From the NCBI GenBank assembly GCA_010279815.1, contig QEOQ01000694.1:224476-288475 (forward strand): DNA of 64,000 nt, written 5' to 3'. Below the pieces are notes generated by a model, which did no database searches, was not told where the DNA came from, and was given only the letters and a program-made list of their open reading frames with translations. Shown here piece after piece: positions 25,465 to 36,186 of this stretch (the first letter of the stretch is position 1; each line of letters begins with the position of its first letter). The position numbers and the translations under genes are program-made. This DNA comes from Brachionus plicatilis (Eukaryota; Rotifera; Eurotatoria; Ploima; Brachionidae).

Positions 25465-26170
25465 ATATGGTTTTTTTTTTATAAATATGCAAAATATTTA
25501 AAAATTATTAATATAATTAGGAAAAACAAAAATTTTAAATTTTTTTTTTAATTGTTTTTTTATCTTTTTTTTTTCTTTTCTTTTAAATCGTTAATTTTCT
25601 TAAATAAACTTCAATAAGTAAATAAATTATTGAGACATAGTTTTTTTATTTTATTCACACACAAACTATATTCCAAGGTTACAAAACGGTGGGGCTAATG
25701 CTGAAACATGGACCACCGGTTTTTTTAAAATTATTTTCAGGCTTCACAAATTTTTGAATATTTTAATTATTGTTAAAAAAAAATTTATAACAATATTCAT
25801 TTAACAAAAATTATTAATGTTTTATTTGAAAACTTTGATCCTTATCCACTTTGGAAAACAAAAAACTCAGTAGTCATCAGATTCTAACATTGAAGGCTTA
25901 CTTTTAGTTGTCTTTATTTAGTTGAACATCTGACCGTTATTTTTTCTTTAAATAATTTTTAAAAAAGGTTTGGTTGAAAGTAAAAATAAATTAAGAGAAA
26001 TTTTGACCGAGAGCCTTTAAATAAATTTTTATTTCTAATATAAGAATGTAGAGGTTTTGATTATCTACAAATCGGTATGCGATAAGCATCAATTAATTAA
26101 AATTGAAGAAATCTCACAAAAATAAGATAATTTTAGTTTTTCAGCTATGAGCTTTTAAAGATTATGCTAG
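25465..26170. other. Dynein 3' flank and AT-rich intergenic DNA
   Basis: AATAAA near 25603 could serve as a polyadenylation signal for the dynein gene. The remainder holds no recognisable gene; a GC-richer stretch at 25680-25725 is unexplained. Confidence 0.4.
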
Positions 26171-26803
26171 TTTTCGACAAGTTTATTTCGACAACTCAAA
26201 ATTCGACTAACTAATTTAGACATAAAAAAGTTCGACATGTGTTAATTCGACAAACTTTTTTTAAATTCGACAAATATATTTCGACTAAATTTGATTAGTC
26301 ATTTTTTTTTTCACTTTTTTTTTTATTTTCATAAACAATTATCTAAATTAGTTAAATAATGGACGACTTGTCATGTTTGTTTGGTGACTTGAATTTGAAT
26401 TTGAACGGTGGTCTAAATTTAATTAAGTCTTCTCGTAACAAAAAAGATGGTACACCTAGTTGGCTTTTAGTCGATGAAAAAAAATATGAATATAAGTCTA
26501 GTTAAAAATCAACAAGCGGAAAAATAACTTGGAGATGCAACAACACTGATTTTCCAAATTGTCGAAAAAGGGGGTATATTGTATTGGAAGAAAAATTGAT
26601 CAAGCCATTTTAGGATATAATCAAGGTGATATCATGTCTTATCTTAAATTTCTGTCTTTTTTAATTGAATATAAATAATCTGATAATTAAATTATAGATT
26701 TTTTTTGTCAAATAAATTAATGTCTAAATAAAACATGTCTAATTTTTTTTTGGTCGAATTTTATTGGTCGAATTTATTCTGTCAAATTTTAATTTGTCGA
26801 AAA
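26171..26803. mobile_element. Element with TTCGAC-array termini and a FLYWCH remnant
   Basis: Both ends carry multiple TTCGAC (left) or GTCGAA (right) words spaced by AT sequence. The outermost TTTTCGACAA (26171-26180) and TTGTCGAAAA (26794-26803) are exact inverted repeats. The core encodes the fossil described at 26359-26613. No 9-bp target duplication is visible at these exact borders, so the true ends may differ slightly. Confidence 0.65.
26359..26613 (+). pseudogene. FLYWCH zinc-finger remnant of a MULE-like transposon
   Basis: The frame opens with ATG (MDDLSCLFGDLNLNLNGG), continues as TPSWLLVDEKKYEYKSS, then a stop, then SGKITWRCNNTDFPNCRKRGY and a second stop. The pattern (aromatic-Leu-aromatic, then WxC followed by C) is that of FLYWCH fingers, which sit at the N-terminus of many MULE transposases. 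The conserved His pair and the transposase are gone. It is inside the TTCGAC-ended element. Confidence 0.6.
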
Positions 26804-26816
26804 TGGTATTTAATGA

Positions 26817-27757
26817 ATTTTCCCCCCGTAAATTTTTCCCCTTTTTTTTTCTCCCCCTTTATTTTTTCCCCCGTAAATTTTTCCCCTTTTTTTATTTTCC
26901 CCTTTAGTGAAATTCCCCTTTTTAAAAAATTAATTCTATGAACAATATTATTTTTTTAAATCTTCTTAAGAAAAAATTTTACTGGTCACAATATTTAATT
27001 TGATTTTTGAAAAAACAGACAAAAAAATATATTATTTGATTATATTCTTAAATTTTTAAAATATATTAAAAGTTAAATTTGTAAACAAAAAATTTCAAAT
27101 TTCAAATTTGAATTTTAAAATAAATATAAATTATTAAAAATGAAATTATCGAATTTACTTAAATTTTTACGAGTAAATATTAATTAATTGAATTAGCACA
27201 AAGGTGTTTATCAGGAATTATTGAAGATAAATATGTCGCTTTTTAAACTTTTTTTAGCGTATTCGTAAAACTATAAAGTATTTTTTAATTAGATCGGTCT
27301 AAAAATCTAAAGAAAAAATCTCCAAAAAAAAGAAAGAGAAGAAAAGAAGAAAAGAAGAAATAAAGATTAATCTAAAATTCAAAATGCAATGGTGATGTAG
27401 TGTATGTAGTATATGAAATATGAAGAAGTATATGAATTGTTTTTTTTTTTTTTTTTTATTATTACAAACCACAGTTACCATAGATGGGATCCTACTGTTT
27501 CCCTTCTTCGCAAGTCTAGCTTGCTAGCTTGTTGTAACTTATATTATTATTATTATTATTATTAATTAGATCATTTTATTATTTTTCGCTTTTTTTCAAT
27601 TTAATTACTCAAAAATGTTTAAAAATGATAAATTATTTGATTAATTATAAAAGGGGAATTTTTTTATAGGGGAAATCAATTTAGAGGGAAAATTAATAAG
27701 GGGGAAAATCTTTAAGGGGGAAATTTTAAAAGGGGAAAATTTGGAGGGGGAATATCC
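26817..27757. mobile_element. Element with inverted TTTTCCCC / GGGGAAAA arrays at its ends
   Basis: The left border (26817-26925) contains about nine runs of 4-6 C separated by T-rich spacers. The right border (27651-27757) contains about eight runs of 3-5 G in the mirror arrangement. The AT-rich interior of about 725 bp has no credible ORF and encloses a retroposon tail near 27480-27565. It begins 13 bp after the TTCGAC element. Confidence 0.55.
27480..27565 (+). repeat. Retroposon 3' end with (ATT)n tail
   Basis: A GC-richer segment (TACCATAGATGGGATCC onward, with AGCTTGCTAGCTTG) leads directly into seven or more ATT units. Microsatellite tails of this kind mark the 3' ends of several LINE and SINE families. 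No coding part remains. Confidence 0.45.
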
Positions 27758-27888
27758 ATGTAGAATCCTATCTTATTATCTTAATTGTTTTTTATTAAAA
27801 ATAATGTTTGTGAATAAATTTCTAATCAACTTTACTAATATAAATAGATTGATATTTCAAACTTAATAAATAAATAATAATAAAATAA

Positions 27889-28128
27889 GCGAAGGCTTAT
27901 TCTGTAAAGGAGTTCCTAAGCCAACACCAATAGCCACTCTTCTGAAGCCTTAGACAAGTTGTACAAACTGCTTATGTAAATCTCATTTAATTTGTATCCA
28001 TATCTTCTCCCTTTCCTCTCTCCTTTTTGATTCATATAAAAAAAATGTAGGTTGTATGAGGCCTCGCTTCGGAACAACCTTGAGAGATCATCTCTCTAAA
28101 ATTATCTATCCGTCCATTAATAAATAAA
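27889..28128 (+). repeat. Probable retroposon 3' region upstream of H2A
   Basis: This stretch is less AT-rich than its surroundings. It contains two potential hairpins (GGTTGT...ACAACC at about 28050-28079, and the palindrome GAGAGATCATCTCTC at 28082-28096) and ends in an AATAAATAAAAAT tail. It could instead be H2A promoter sequence, being only 55 bp before the ATG. Confidence 0.35.
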
Positions 28129-28183
28129 AATATCAATCCAAAATTTATATTAAATCAATCTCTTATTCAAACAAAGAAGCAAA

Positions 28184-28573
28184 ATGTCAGGACGAGGCAA
28201 AGGAGGAAAAGTGAGAGCTAAAGGCAAAACCAGGTCATCAAGAGCGGGTCTACAATTTCCTGTGGGGCGTATTCATAGACTTTTGAGGAAAGGCCATTAT
28301 ACTGAGAGAGTTGGTGCGGGCGCTCCAGTCTACTTGGCTGCTGTGTTGGAATACTTGAGTGCTGAAATTCTTGAATTAGCCGGGAATGCAGCAAGGGACA
28401 ACAAAAAAACAAGAATCATACCGCGTCACTTGCAGTTGGCCATTAGAAATGACGAAGAAATAAACAAGTTGTTAGCTGGTGTAACTATAGCCCAGGGTGG
28501 TGTATTGCCAAACATCCAATCTATTTTGTTACCAAAAAAAGCCGAAGATGGTCCAAGTACCAAAGCAGAATAA
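28184..28573 (+). CDS. H2A: Histone H2A, canonical type
   Basis: Core nucleosome protein of 129 aa, single exon, as replication-dependent histones are. It begins [20 protein letters not shown] and holds the invariant [51 protein letters not shown] and GVLPNIQ blocks. The tail [12 protein letters not shown] lacks the SQ motif of H2A.X, and the body lacks H2A.Z signatures. A histone-type stem-loop follows 27 nt after the stop. No other histone gene is in the window, so this is an isolated copy. The start is fixed by the universal N-terminus. Confidence 0.97.
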   Translation: MSGRGKGGKVRAKGKTRSSRAGLQFPVGRIHRLLRKGHYTERVGAGAPVYLAAVLEYLSAEILELAGNAARDNKKTRIIPRHLQLAIRNDEEINKLLAGVTIAQGGVLPNIQSILLPKKAEDGPSTKAE

Positions 28574-28600
28574 ACTTTCTAATGTTAAATCAAAACCCCT

Positions 28601-28616
28601 GGCCTTTTTCAAGACC
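28601..28616 (+). promoter_or_regulatory. Histone mRNA 3' stem-loop
   Basis: GGCCTTTTTCAAGACC folds as a 6-bp stem with the canonical TTTC loop; the third pair is a C-A mismatch. Position and length fit the element bound by SLBP in place of polyadenylation. Confidence 0.7.
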
Positions 28617-28673
28617 ATACAAGAATCTAATAATTAAAGCATATTTTCAATTTTTAGATGATATAAAGTTTAC

Positions 28674-30592
28674 ATTTATTTATTTATTTATTTACTGAGC
28701 AGAGGCCACCAGTTGGGCCACTATCGATACGCTGTAAAATAAAGCGTGTCGTNNNNNNNNNNNNNNNNNNNNNNNNNNNNNNNNNNNNNNNNNNNNNNNN
28801 NNNNNNNNNNNNNNNNNNNNNNNNNNNNNNNNNNNNNNNNNNNNNNNNNNNNNNNNNNNNNNNNNNNNNNNNNNNNNNNNNNNNNNNNNNNNNNNNNNNN
28901 NNNNNNNNNNNNNNNNNNNNNNNNNNNNNNNNNNNNNNNNNNNNNNNNNNNNNNNNNNNNNNNNNNNNNNNNNNNNNNNNNNNNNNNNNNNNNNNNNNNN
29001 NNNNNNNNNNNNNNNNNNNNNNNNNNNNNNNNNNNNNNNNNNNNNNNNNNNNNNNNNNNNNNNNNNNNNNNNNNNNNNNNNNNNNNNNNNNNNNNNNNNN
29101 NNNNNNNNNNNNNNNNNNNNNNNNNNNNNNNNNNNNNNNNNNNNNNNNNNNNNNNNNNNNNNNNNNNNNNNNNNNNNNNNNNNNNNNNNNNNNNNNNNNN
29201 NNNNNNNNNNNNNNNNNNNNNNNNNNNNNNNNNNNNNNNNNNNNNNNNNNNNNNNNNNNNNNNNNNNNNNNNNNNNNNNNNNNNNNNNNNNNNNNNNNNN
29301 NNNNNNNNNNNNNNNNNNNNNNNNNNNNNNNNNNNNNNNNNNNNNNNNNNNNNNNNNNNNNNNNNNNNNNNNNNNNNNNNNNNNNNNNNNNNNNNNNNNN
29401 NNNNNNNNNNNNNNNNNNNNNNNNNNNNNNNNNNNNNNNNNNNNNNNNNNNNNNNNNNNNNNNNNNNNNNNNNNNNNNNNNNNNNNNNNNNNNNNNNNNN
29501 NNNNNNNNNNNNNNNNNNNNNNNNNNNNNNNNNNNNNNNNNNNNNNNNNNNNNNNNNNNNNNNNNNNNNNNNNNNNNNNNNNNNNNNNNNNNNNNNNNNN
29601 NNNNNNNNNNNNNNNNNNNNNNNNNNNNNNNNNNNNNNNNNNNNNNNNNNNNNNNNNNNNNNNNNNNNNNNNNNNNNNNNNNNAGGGGACATTATACCAC
29701 CTTGTCTGACGCCCAGCCTAGTTCTAAAAAGTTTCGAATACTCAAGATCGTTCTGTATCAGCATCAGTGACTCCTGATAGTAATTCATTATCGCAAACAG
29801 GACCGCGGGTCTAATATTAAGTTTGATTAATTTGACCCAGAGATTAGATCGGTTGACCTTGTCAAAGGCCTTTGAAGCGTCGATTGCACAGACATAAAGT
29901 CGTTTCTTTAACATTTTGCTCATTTTGACAGCTTGTTTTAATACAAATATTGCATGACTACATGAAGAGTTTTCTTTAAATCCAAATTGCTTTTCATGAT
30001 CTAAGTAGTCATTTTCAATTTCGTTTAAGAGAACGGCCTCAAATAAATTTGAGAATGCATCCGAGACGGCTACCGGGCGTAGGTTGTTGACATCGCTATT
30101 CGATTTTTTTGAGTCCTTGATTATTGGTTTGATAATAGAAATGTTGAATAGGTATGGGACCTGCTTAAAGCCAATGCATTTCTCAAATATAGTAGAAATT
30201 AAGTCGTACATTTTTTGGTTTGACGAGTATTTGATCATCTCATACGAGACACCTCCAAAGCCGACAGCCTTTCCATTCGGAAGGTCTTCCACTATTTTCT
30301 TGATAACTTCTTTTTTCAAAGAAAAAGGGAGTACGGGGTCTGAATTTTCGGTAGTGAATTGACTGATGATCAAGTTATTAGCAGCTTCTATATCTAGATT
30401 TTCTGAGAAACGCTTGTTAAAAAGTTTCTTATACTCAATTTGTAGTTCACCAATGTCTATGTCAACCGTAAGTTTTTCTCTGAGCATGTTTTTTGCCTTT
30501 TTCCAGAATTTTTGCTTCTCAAAGCGAATCAAACTAATGACAATATATAAGTTTTGAAAGATATTTTTTTTATCAAATGGAACATTTATATA
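28674..30592 (-). mobile_element. 5'-truncated non-LTR retrotransposon (LINE)
   Basis: Minus-strand reading is open from 30592 down to the assembly gap and encodes reverse transcriptase. It includes a palm/finger region (NLRPVAVSDAFSNLFEAVL, QFGFKENSSCSHAI), the catalytic-strand motif CAIDASKAFDKVNR and the LGVRQGGIMSP block. The YADD-containing part and thumb fall in the N gap 28753-29683. The 3' end reappears at 28752 as a short GC-rich tail finishing in (TAAA)n at 28674-28694. No endonuclease domain precedes the RT, so the copy is 5'-truncated. Its family within non-LTR elements is not resolved; translation through the Ns is meaningless. Confidence 0.88.
28753..29683. other. Assembly gap (931 N)
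   Basis: Run of N inside the LINE. The true length may differ from the stated one. Confidence 1.
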
Positions 30593-30748
30593 TTAATTAT
30601 CAATAAGAAAAATTAACTGGCATAGATTTTAATTAATTGATTTTAATTTAATTTTGATAATGTCATAGAATTATTGGCAAATTGAAGTTTATCATCAAAT
30701 GTAAATTTCAAATCAAAATTTTAAATTTTAAACTTAAAAAATTACTAC

Positions 30749-31272
30749 AGTATATTAAGGCATCTTGAAGTTGATGATCAATTCAAAATATCATTTCAAT
30801 TCAAAGATTTTATCTTTAGATATAAAAATTAATTTTTAAATTAATTTAAGTAATTTTAGTGTAACATGCTTTACATGTTATGTAGATTTAAAAAAATAAA
30901 ATAAATTTTTAAAAACTATTTGTAGGAAAGATCAATCTTTTTATTTTATTACTTAATTAGAATTTATTATTTGAAATTTCATACTGAATTTTGAATGCTT
31001 GGTAAAAATACTTTTGAAATAAAAATTTCAAAATAAATTCTATGAAAAATTAATTTATAAATTTAAATTTAAAAATTTATTTTATCAATGGGTTGAGAAA
31101 ATATTTTTTTTTCAAATTATTTAATTTTTTAAATCAAAATAACATGTAAAGCATGTTACATAAAAAAATATTTCTATAAATTAAAGGATTGATTTTAAAA
31201 TCTAAACAATAACTCTTTGAATAGAAATGATATTTTGAATTGATCACTAACTTAAAGATACCTATATTAAGC
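30749..31272. repeat. Foldback element with ~140-bp arms
   Basis: The left arm 30749-30889 and right arm 31138-31272 are inverted copies. Shared blocks include GATCAATTCAAAATATCATTTC with ATTCAAAG, and TAACATG-CTTTACATGTTA, itself nearly palindromic. The interior is AT-rich and non-coding. This is a MITE-like structure; no target duplication was resolved. Confidence 0.7.
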
Positions 31273-31379
31273 ATAATTTAATTTAAATAAATATATACAA
31301 TTTATTATAAATATTAAAAAAATTAAATATTCATAATAAAAATAAAGTTAAAGTAAATTTAATGAAAATAAAAAATTAT

Positions 31380-31710
31380 AAGGTTTTGTGAAATTTGGTA
31401 ACTCCATTGTGCAATTGCTGCTTTAAAATTTCTTCTAATTTTCTTAACTGTCATATATTTAATATTTCATATTTTCTATTGTAAGTTTCTTATATATTTT
31501 ATTTTTTGGTATTGTGAAATTTTTACATTATAACAGTTCAAAATGTTACATTTTGACAAATTTGAACAAAGTGCATTTTGAAGGGATTTTTCGCATCATT
31601 AGCAGAGTTAAAAAATTGATGCAACTTTGTATGTTGCACTTGATTTCATTTGCAGAGCTAGTTAAAAACCTCAAGAAAAAGTTACAAGCTTTTTTAAATA
31701 ATATCTAATC
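31380..31710. repeat. Single-arm copy of the GATGCAAC repeat family
   Basis: GGTTTTGTGAAATTTGGTAA at the left, and a GATGCAACTTTGTATGTTGCAC block at 31617-31638, recur in the foldback element at 38284-38670 and in part near 47013-47240. It is non-coding; the small open frame here is chance. Confidence 0.5.
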
Positions 31711-32105
31711 TACTTTTTCTCCCAGAGACTCTTCAATTAGAGGATAAAAAGACCACCGGCTTACTTTTATCATCTGGGACACTATATTAAATGTACTTAA
31801 ATGATTTTATTGAATTTTGATTGGAAAAAAATTCCATTTAATTGAAAATCAAATATAAAAATTGATTGATATTTTTTCTACAAAATTTGTCAATATTCAT
31901 AGTCTATTCGGTTGGGAAATGCTCAAAATACTTCTTCTCTTTTTGACCAAAAAATTGGCTTTATTTTGTACAGAGAGATATCTTAGATTAATTTTACATA
32001 TAAGTGATGAAATAAATAAATTAAATGTTTATCTGTTGTAAATGTTTTTAATAATAATTTAGAATTAAAATTTAAATAAATAATGATAAACTTTTTGATC
32101 CAAAA

Positions 32106-32855
32106 ATGTCGAAATATTTAAATTTATTTTTAGGTCAAAATCAGAGTGCACCTATTCCTTCACTGATGGAAAATTTCTCGGAAAACCAAAGTGGCTACAA
32201 CAAGTCTGAGTCGTTTGGAAGCAACTCACGCAGAACTGGATTTGGCGTGCGCTTAAGAGGACTGCCTTATTCTGTAAATGAAGTCCAAATAAGAGATTTT
32301 TTCAAACCTTTAATTCCAGTAAATGTTGTACTTAGTAGAGGAAGGGATGGTAGACCGAGTGGAGAGTGTGAAGTCGATTTTGAAAACCAAAATTTGACCA
32401 ATGAAGCTCTTAAGTATGATAAAAAATACATTGGTAATCGTTACATAGAGATTTTTGCCTTAAATTCTGGTGCAAAGGTGCAAAATTCCATGTCAATTGA
32501 CACCTTGATGAAACAAGATTTTGGCAACAAAAATGCTGGCCCAAATGGTAATCTGAACAATGATTTAAATGGAAATGGATACGTGCCATTTGAGTCAGGT
32601 GTGAATCCAATGCCAGTGCCACCACCTCCTCCACTCATGAACCACCAAAACAGCATGGGCTCACTTCTCGGACCCATTCCGTCCTTAAATCAAATGGGAA
32701 ATAGTAACATGAATGAACTTATATTTGCGGATATGGCTAAACAAATGACTCAATTGTATTCTCAATTTCAATCACAGCAGCAGTTTATCGCAGGCATGAA
32801 CATGATGCAAGCAAACGGTCCCAATGTACCATCGTCGATGAACAGACGATTCTAA
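32106..32855 (+). CDS. RNA-binding protein with one qRRM-like domain
   Basis: The sequence encodes up to 249 aa with one RRM at about residues 46-118 (FGVRLRGLPYSVNEVQIRDFF ... RYIEIF). It resembles the quasi-RRMs of hnRNP F/H, RBM12 and ESRP proteins, in which the RGLPY motif replaces the aromatic RNP-2. The rest is Asn/Met/Gln-rich with a PVPPPPPLM stretch, suggesting a nuclear RNA-processing protein. The start is uncertain: the first nine codons (MSKYLNLFL) look like intron sequence because TTTATTTTTAG at 32126-32136 is a good splice acceptor. The real protein may start upstream, or at the ATG at 32167 (MENFSENQ). No upstream exon was found. Confidence 0.75.
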   Translation: MSKYLNLFLGQNQSAPIPSLMENFSENQSGYNKSESFGSNSRRTGFGVRLRGLPYSVNEVQIRDFFKPLIPVNVVLSRGRDGRPSGECEVDFENQNLTNEALKYDKKYIGNRYIEIFALNSGAKVQNSMSIDTLMKQDFGNKNAGPNGNLNNDLNGNGYVPFESGVNPMPVPPPPPLMNHQNSMGSLLGPIPSLNQMGNSNMNELIFADMAKQMTQLYSQFQSQQQFIAGMNMMQANGPNVPSSMNRRF

Positions 32856-33339
32856 GTCATCTATATAAATTTTTAAAAATTTAAAAAAATTAGTTTTAAT
32901 TTTTGTTTATTTTATTACATATGTGTTATAAGATATAATAAATTTTTGTTAAATAAACAGTTTTTTTTTCCATGCAATCCGATCTCGGTAGTAAGAAAGG
33001 CAAGATTAGTTGTAGAACGAACTGCAGTAAAGAGCGTTTTACTCGAGTAGAGCTATGACAGTCTTTCTTCACTTTCTGTGCATCATACCAAATATTCCTT
33101 TATCAATACCTGATTTGAAGCTCTTGGTCGATTTAGCATTCATAACACACTGTGATAAATCATTTTTTTTGATACAATTCTATTCTTTAAAAAATTACAC
33201 ATTTAAGGGCCCTGTTAAGTTATTTATTCTGTATCATTTTTCAAAAGAGGCAATAATGTGAATAAGCCATTATTTTTATATTTTTAAAACTGTTTGTTAA
33301 ATTTAAAGTTAAAGTTTGAAATCAAAAACTTCAATGATG

Positions 33340-33575
33340 CTAATAGCTTTTTGGACAAATATGGCTACTATGTCGATCTTTTGCCTTTACCCTTGCTTCT
33401 CCCCATCTCATTCCCTTTTCGATGAGCTCTTTCGTGATTTTTGACCTCCAGGTTACTGCTGGTCGTCCTACCTTACGTCGCTTAGGTGTCCATTGAAGGG
33501 CTCTTTTTGGAATCCGTGTTTCTTTCATTCTTAGTACATGCCCGCGCCATCGCAGTCTTTTGTTGTTTATTTTAA
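33340..33575 (-). pseudogene. LINE ORF C-terminal fragment
   Basis: The minus strand reads RLRWRGHVLRMKETRIPKRA then LQWTPKRRKVGRPAVTWR and MRWGEARVKAKDR. This is the signature C-terminus of many non-LTR retrotransposon polyproteins (GHVLRM, KRRxGRPxxTWR, WxEAxxxAxDR). Only this end survives, consistent with a severely 5'-truncated insertion. Confidence 0.8.
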
Positions 33576-34635
33576 AACGTCACTACTTTTCTTATTCAAT
33601 TTTGCCCATTTAGATACAATGTTGATGAGTGTTTGAAACTAGTCCTAGAGAATAATCGAATAATCGAATAGTTCTGCTGTTGAATATTAGAATAAAAATA
33701 TGTTGAAATTGATAATTTTTGAATTGTTGGATAATTGTATTTAATAAATTATTGTTCATTCCTCAAATGAAATAAAAAACTATATTAAGAGAGGTGAAAA
33801 ATAGACCTTGCATTCATCGAGATTAGTCCAGGATAACTTTTTGCTTTATCTATTTGTTATTTATTAATAATTAAGTAAATAAATTTGAAAAAAAAAAATT
33901 ATCAAATCAAATTCATTTTATTCACTGTGTAAATAATAAAATTGAAGAAAAAATAAAAAATAAAAAATAAAATGGGTTCTCTAGTTAGATTAAAAAAATA
34001 GCTTAAAAACGATAGTAATTGAGGAATTTGGATTACTAATTTTATGTTGTAATAAGTTTTAATTATCCTATTAGTAATAACTTTATTTATCATCATTTTA
34101 TTATAAATAAGATATTTTTAAGCTATAAAATTTAAAAATTAATTTTTTCTGTGCTTTTAATTAGAAAAATTTTATTTTACAGATTTTTTATTTAAATTTA
34201 AGGAATTGAATAAATGTACAAATGACCAAAAAATCAAAGAAAATAATCAAATATTCAAGCCGTATTTTGTTTTTTTTTTAAATTTTTTGACCATTTTTTT
34301 GTTGTTTAATATTTGTTGTATCATACGTCTTTTATTTTGATATTGTCTTCAGATAAGTTTTTGTCGGATAATTAAAAATATAAATTAAATTTAAAATAAA
34401 TTAAAATAAAATTTGAATTTCATAGCTTAAAACGATTATAAATTTTTGTAAAGATATTTAAGACTTTTTATAATATAGATTTAAGAACCATTTATAGAAA
34501 CGGGTCATAAAAATGTCCTATTTTCCAGATTCTGAAAATAATGTGAGGAAATCAAGATGAATTTTCTCTTTTTAGGTTAATTTTTTTTGCTAGAATTTTT
34601 TTGATGAATCAAAGGAATATGAACAAAGTATAGTC
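33576..34635. other. AT-rich intergenic region
   Basis: No gene is supported. Immediately before the next gene, an in-frame stretch at about 34596-34635 (NFFDESKEYEQSIV) may be extra coding sequence of the CH-RING gene behind a GCTAG acceptor. Confidence 0.4.
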
Positions 34636-36186
34636 ATGACTAGACTTCAAGAACGAACAAATGTTCAAAAAAAAACATTCACCAAGTGGTGTAATTATTT
34701 TCTCATAGAAGTAAGTGTTTCTAAGTTTATTTGATTCAAATTTGAAATGGGTGAGGTAGAAAAAAACATAAAAAGAGAGAAAAAAACACCAACTATAAAA
34801 AATCAAAAAGAGATAAAACATAAGTTATATAAAAAATAACTTAAATAGCTAAAATGAGACCAAATTTAGACTAAATCTAATTCAAGAATGGTTTAAAGAA
34901 ATATTTAAAACTCTCAGATTTGAAAAATTTATTAGTTTTTTAATTTTTGAACTAATAATGATAAAAAATGTGTTAAAATACTTGTAAATTTACAAGAAAA
35001 AGTTAATTCGTCTATTTACGCAAAGGATTTGAACATTTGCTTTTTATCTTTAATTTTAAATTTATTTTATGTTTTTTTTAAACTAAAACTATTTTATTAA
35101 ACTAAAAATATTAAAAAAAAATGGATTTTGAATTAATGTTTTTTATCTTTTTATAAAATTGGTTATATGTTTTTTTTTTCTTTTTATATGTTTCGTTCTA
35201 CCTGTCCCATTTGAAATTAACTAGCATATTGAATATTTGAAGAATGGGATGAAAATAAACAATTTATTCAAAGACTTAGAAGATGGTAAATGCTTGATTA
35301 AATTATTGGAAATTGTATCGGGCGAAAAATTGGAAAAACCAAATCAAGGTAGATATATGGTTCACAAAATTGAAAATTTAAATATAGCATTAAATTTTTT
35401 AAAAAGCCAAGTAAATTAATGAACTAATAAAAATATATTTCTTGAAATTGAATTTATTAAAATTTAAAGGTTTGGCTAGAAAACATAGGAGCAGAAGATA
35501 TATTGTCTGGAAATCCCAAACTGATTTTGGCGCTTATTTGGAGCATTATTTTAAGATATAATTTTAAATATGGTGACGAGTCCCAGCTCAGACGAACCTA
35601 CAAAGACGATTTGTTATTGTGGTGTCAGCGAATAACAGCTGGATATGCTGGTTTAAATATTACCGACTTTTCAAATAGCTGGAAAAATGGAATGGCTTTT
35701 AATGCATTAATTCATTCTCAAAGGCCAGACCTCATAGATTATAACTTACTAAATCCAAATGATAATTTTAATAATCTAAATAACGCGTTTGAGCTTGCCC
35801 AAAAGCATTTAGGAATTGCAAAATTACTAGATGCTGAAGATATTGACGTAGATGATCCAGATGAAAAATCCATTGTCACTTATGTTTCTACGTATTATCA
35901 TATATTTTCAAAGATGAAAAACGAAGTGGTTGATGGAAAAAGTATTGATAAAATAGTAGATTCTAATGAAGATAGTTTGAATTTTAGCAAAACTGAAATT
36001 GGTGAGTTAATTGAAAAAGTGAAAAACTTGGAAGAGGCTCAGCTTTGTCCTATTTGTATGGAGCTCAAGAAAGATACAACGTTTCAATGTGGACATACTG
36101 TATGCAATATTTGTGCAAAACCTTTGGTAAATTGTCATATTTGTAGAGAAAAAATATTGTCTAAAATAAAAATATATGTAAATTAA
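34636..36186 (+). CDS. Tandem calponin-homology (actin-binding) plus RING finger protein
   Basis: Three exons join in frame: 34636-34710, 35243-35410, 35470-36186, giving 319 aa. Residues about 10-115 form a first CH domain (VQKKTFTKWCN, LEDGKCLIKLLEIVSGEKL, VWLENIGAEDILSGNPKL). Residues about 120-228 form a second (LLLWCQRITAGY, FSNSWKNGMAFNALIHSQRP, LLDAEDIDVDDPDEKSI). Together they make the actin-binding domain of spectrin and alpha-actinin. Instead of spectrin repeats, a short linker leads to a complete C3HC4 RING (CPIC-x10-CGH-x2-C-x2-C-x6-CHIC) at about 277-311. An F-actin-targeted E3 ubiquitin ligase is the natural inference. The first exon was recovered from its exact gap-free fit to the family; the N-terminus could extend a little upstream. 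I know of no named family with this layout. Confidence 0.85.

Noticed and set aside
28721..29777. Open frames running through the run of N
   Set aside because: Translation of unknown bases carries no information; only the part above 29683 was used for the LINE.
30084..30557. Plus-strand frames opposite the LINE
   Set aside because: They are antisense to the reverse-transcriptase reading frame, which is unambiguous.
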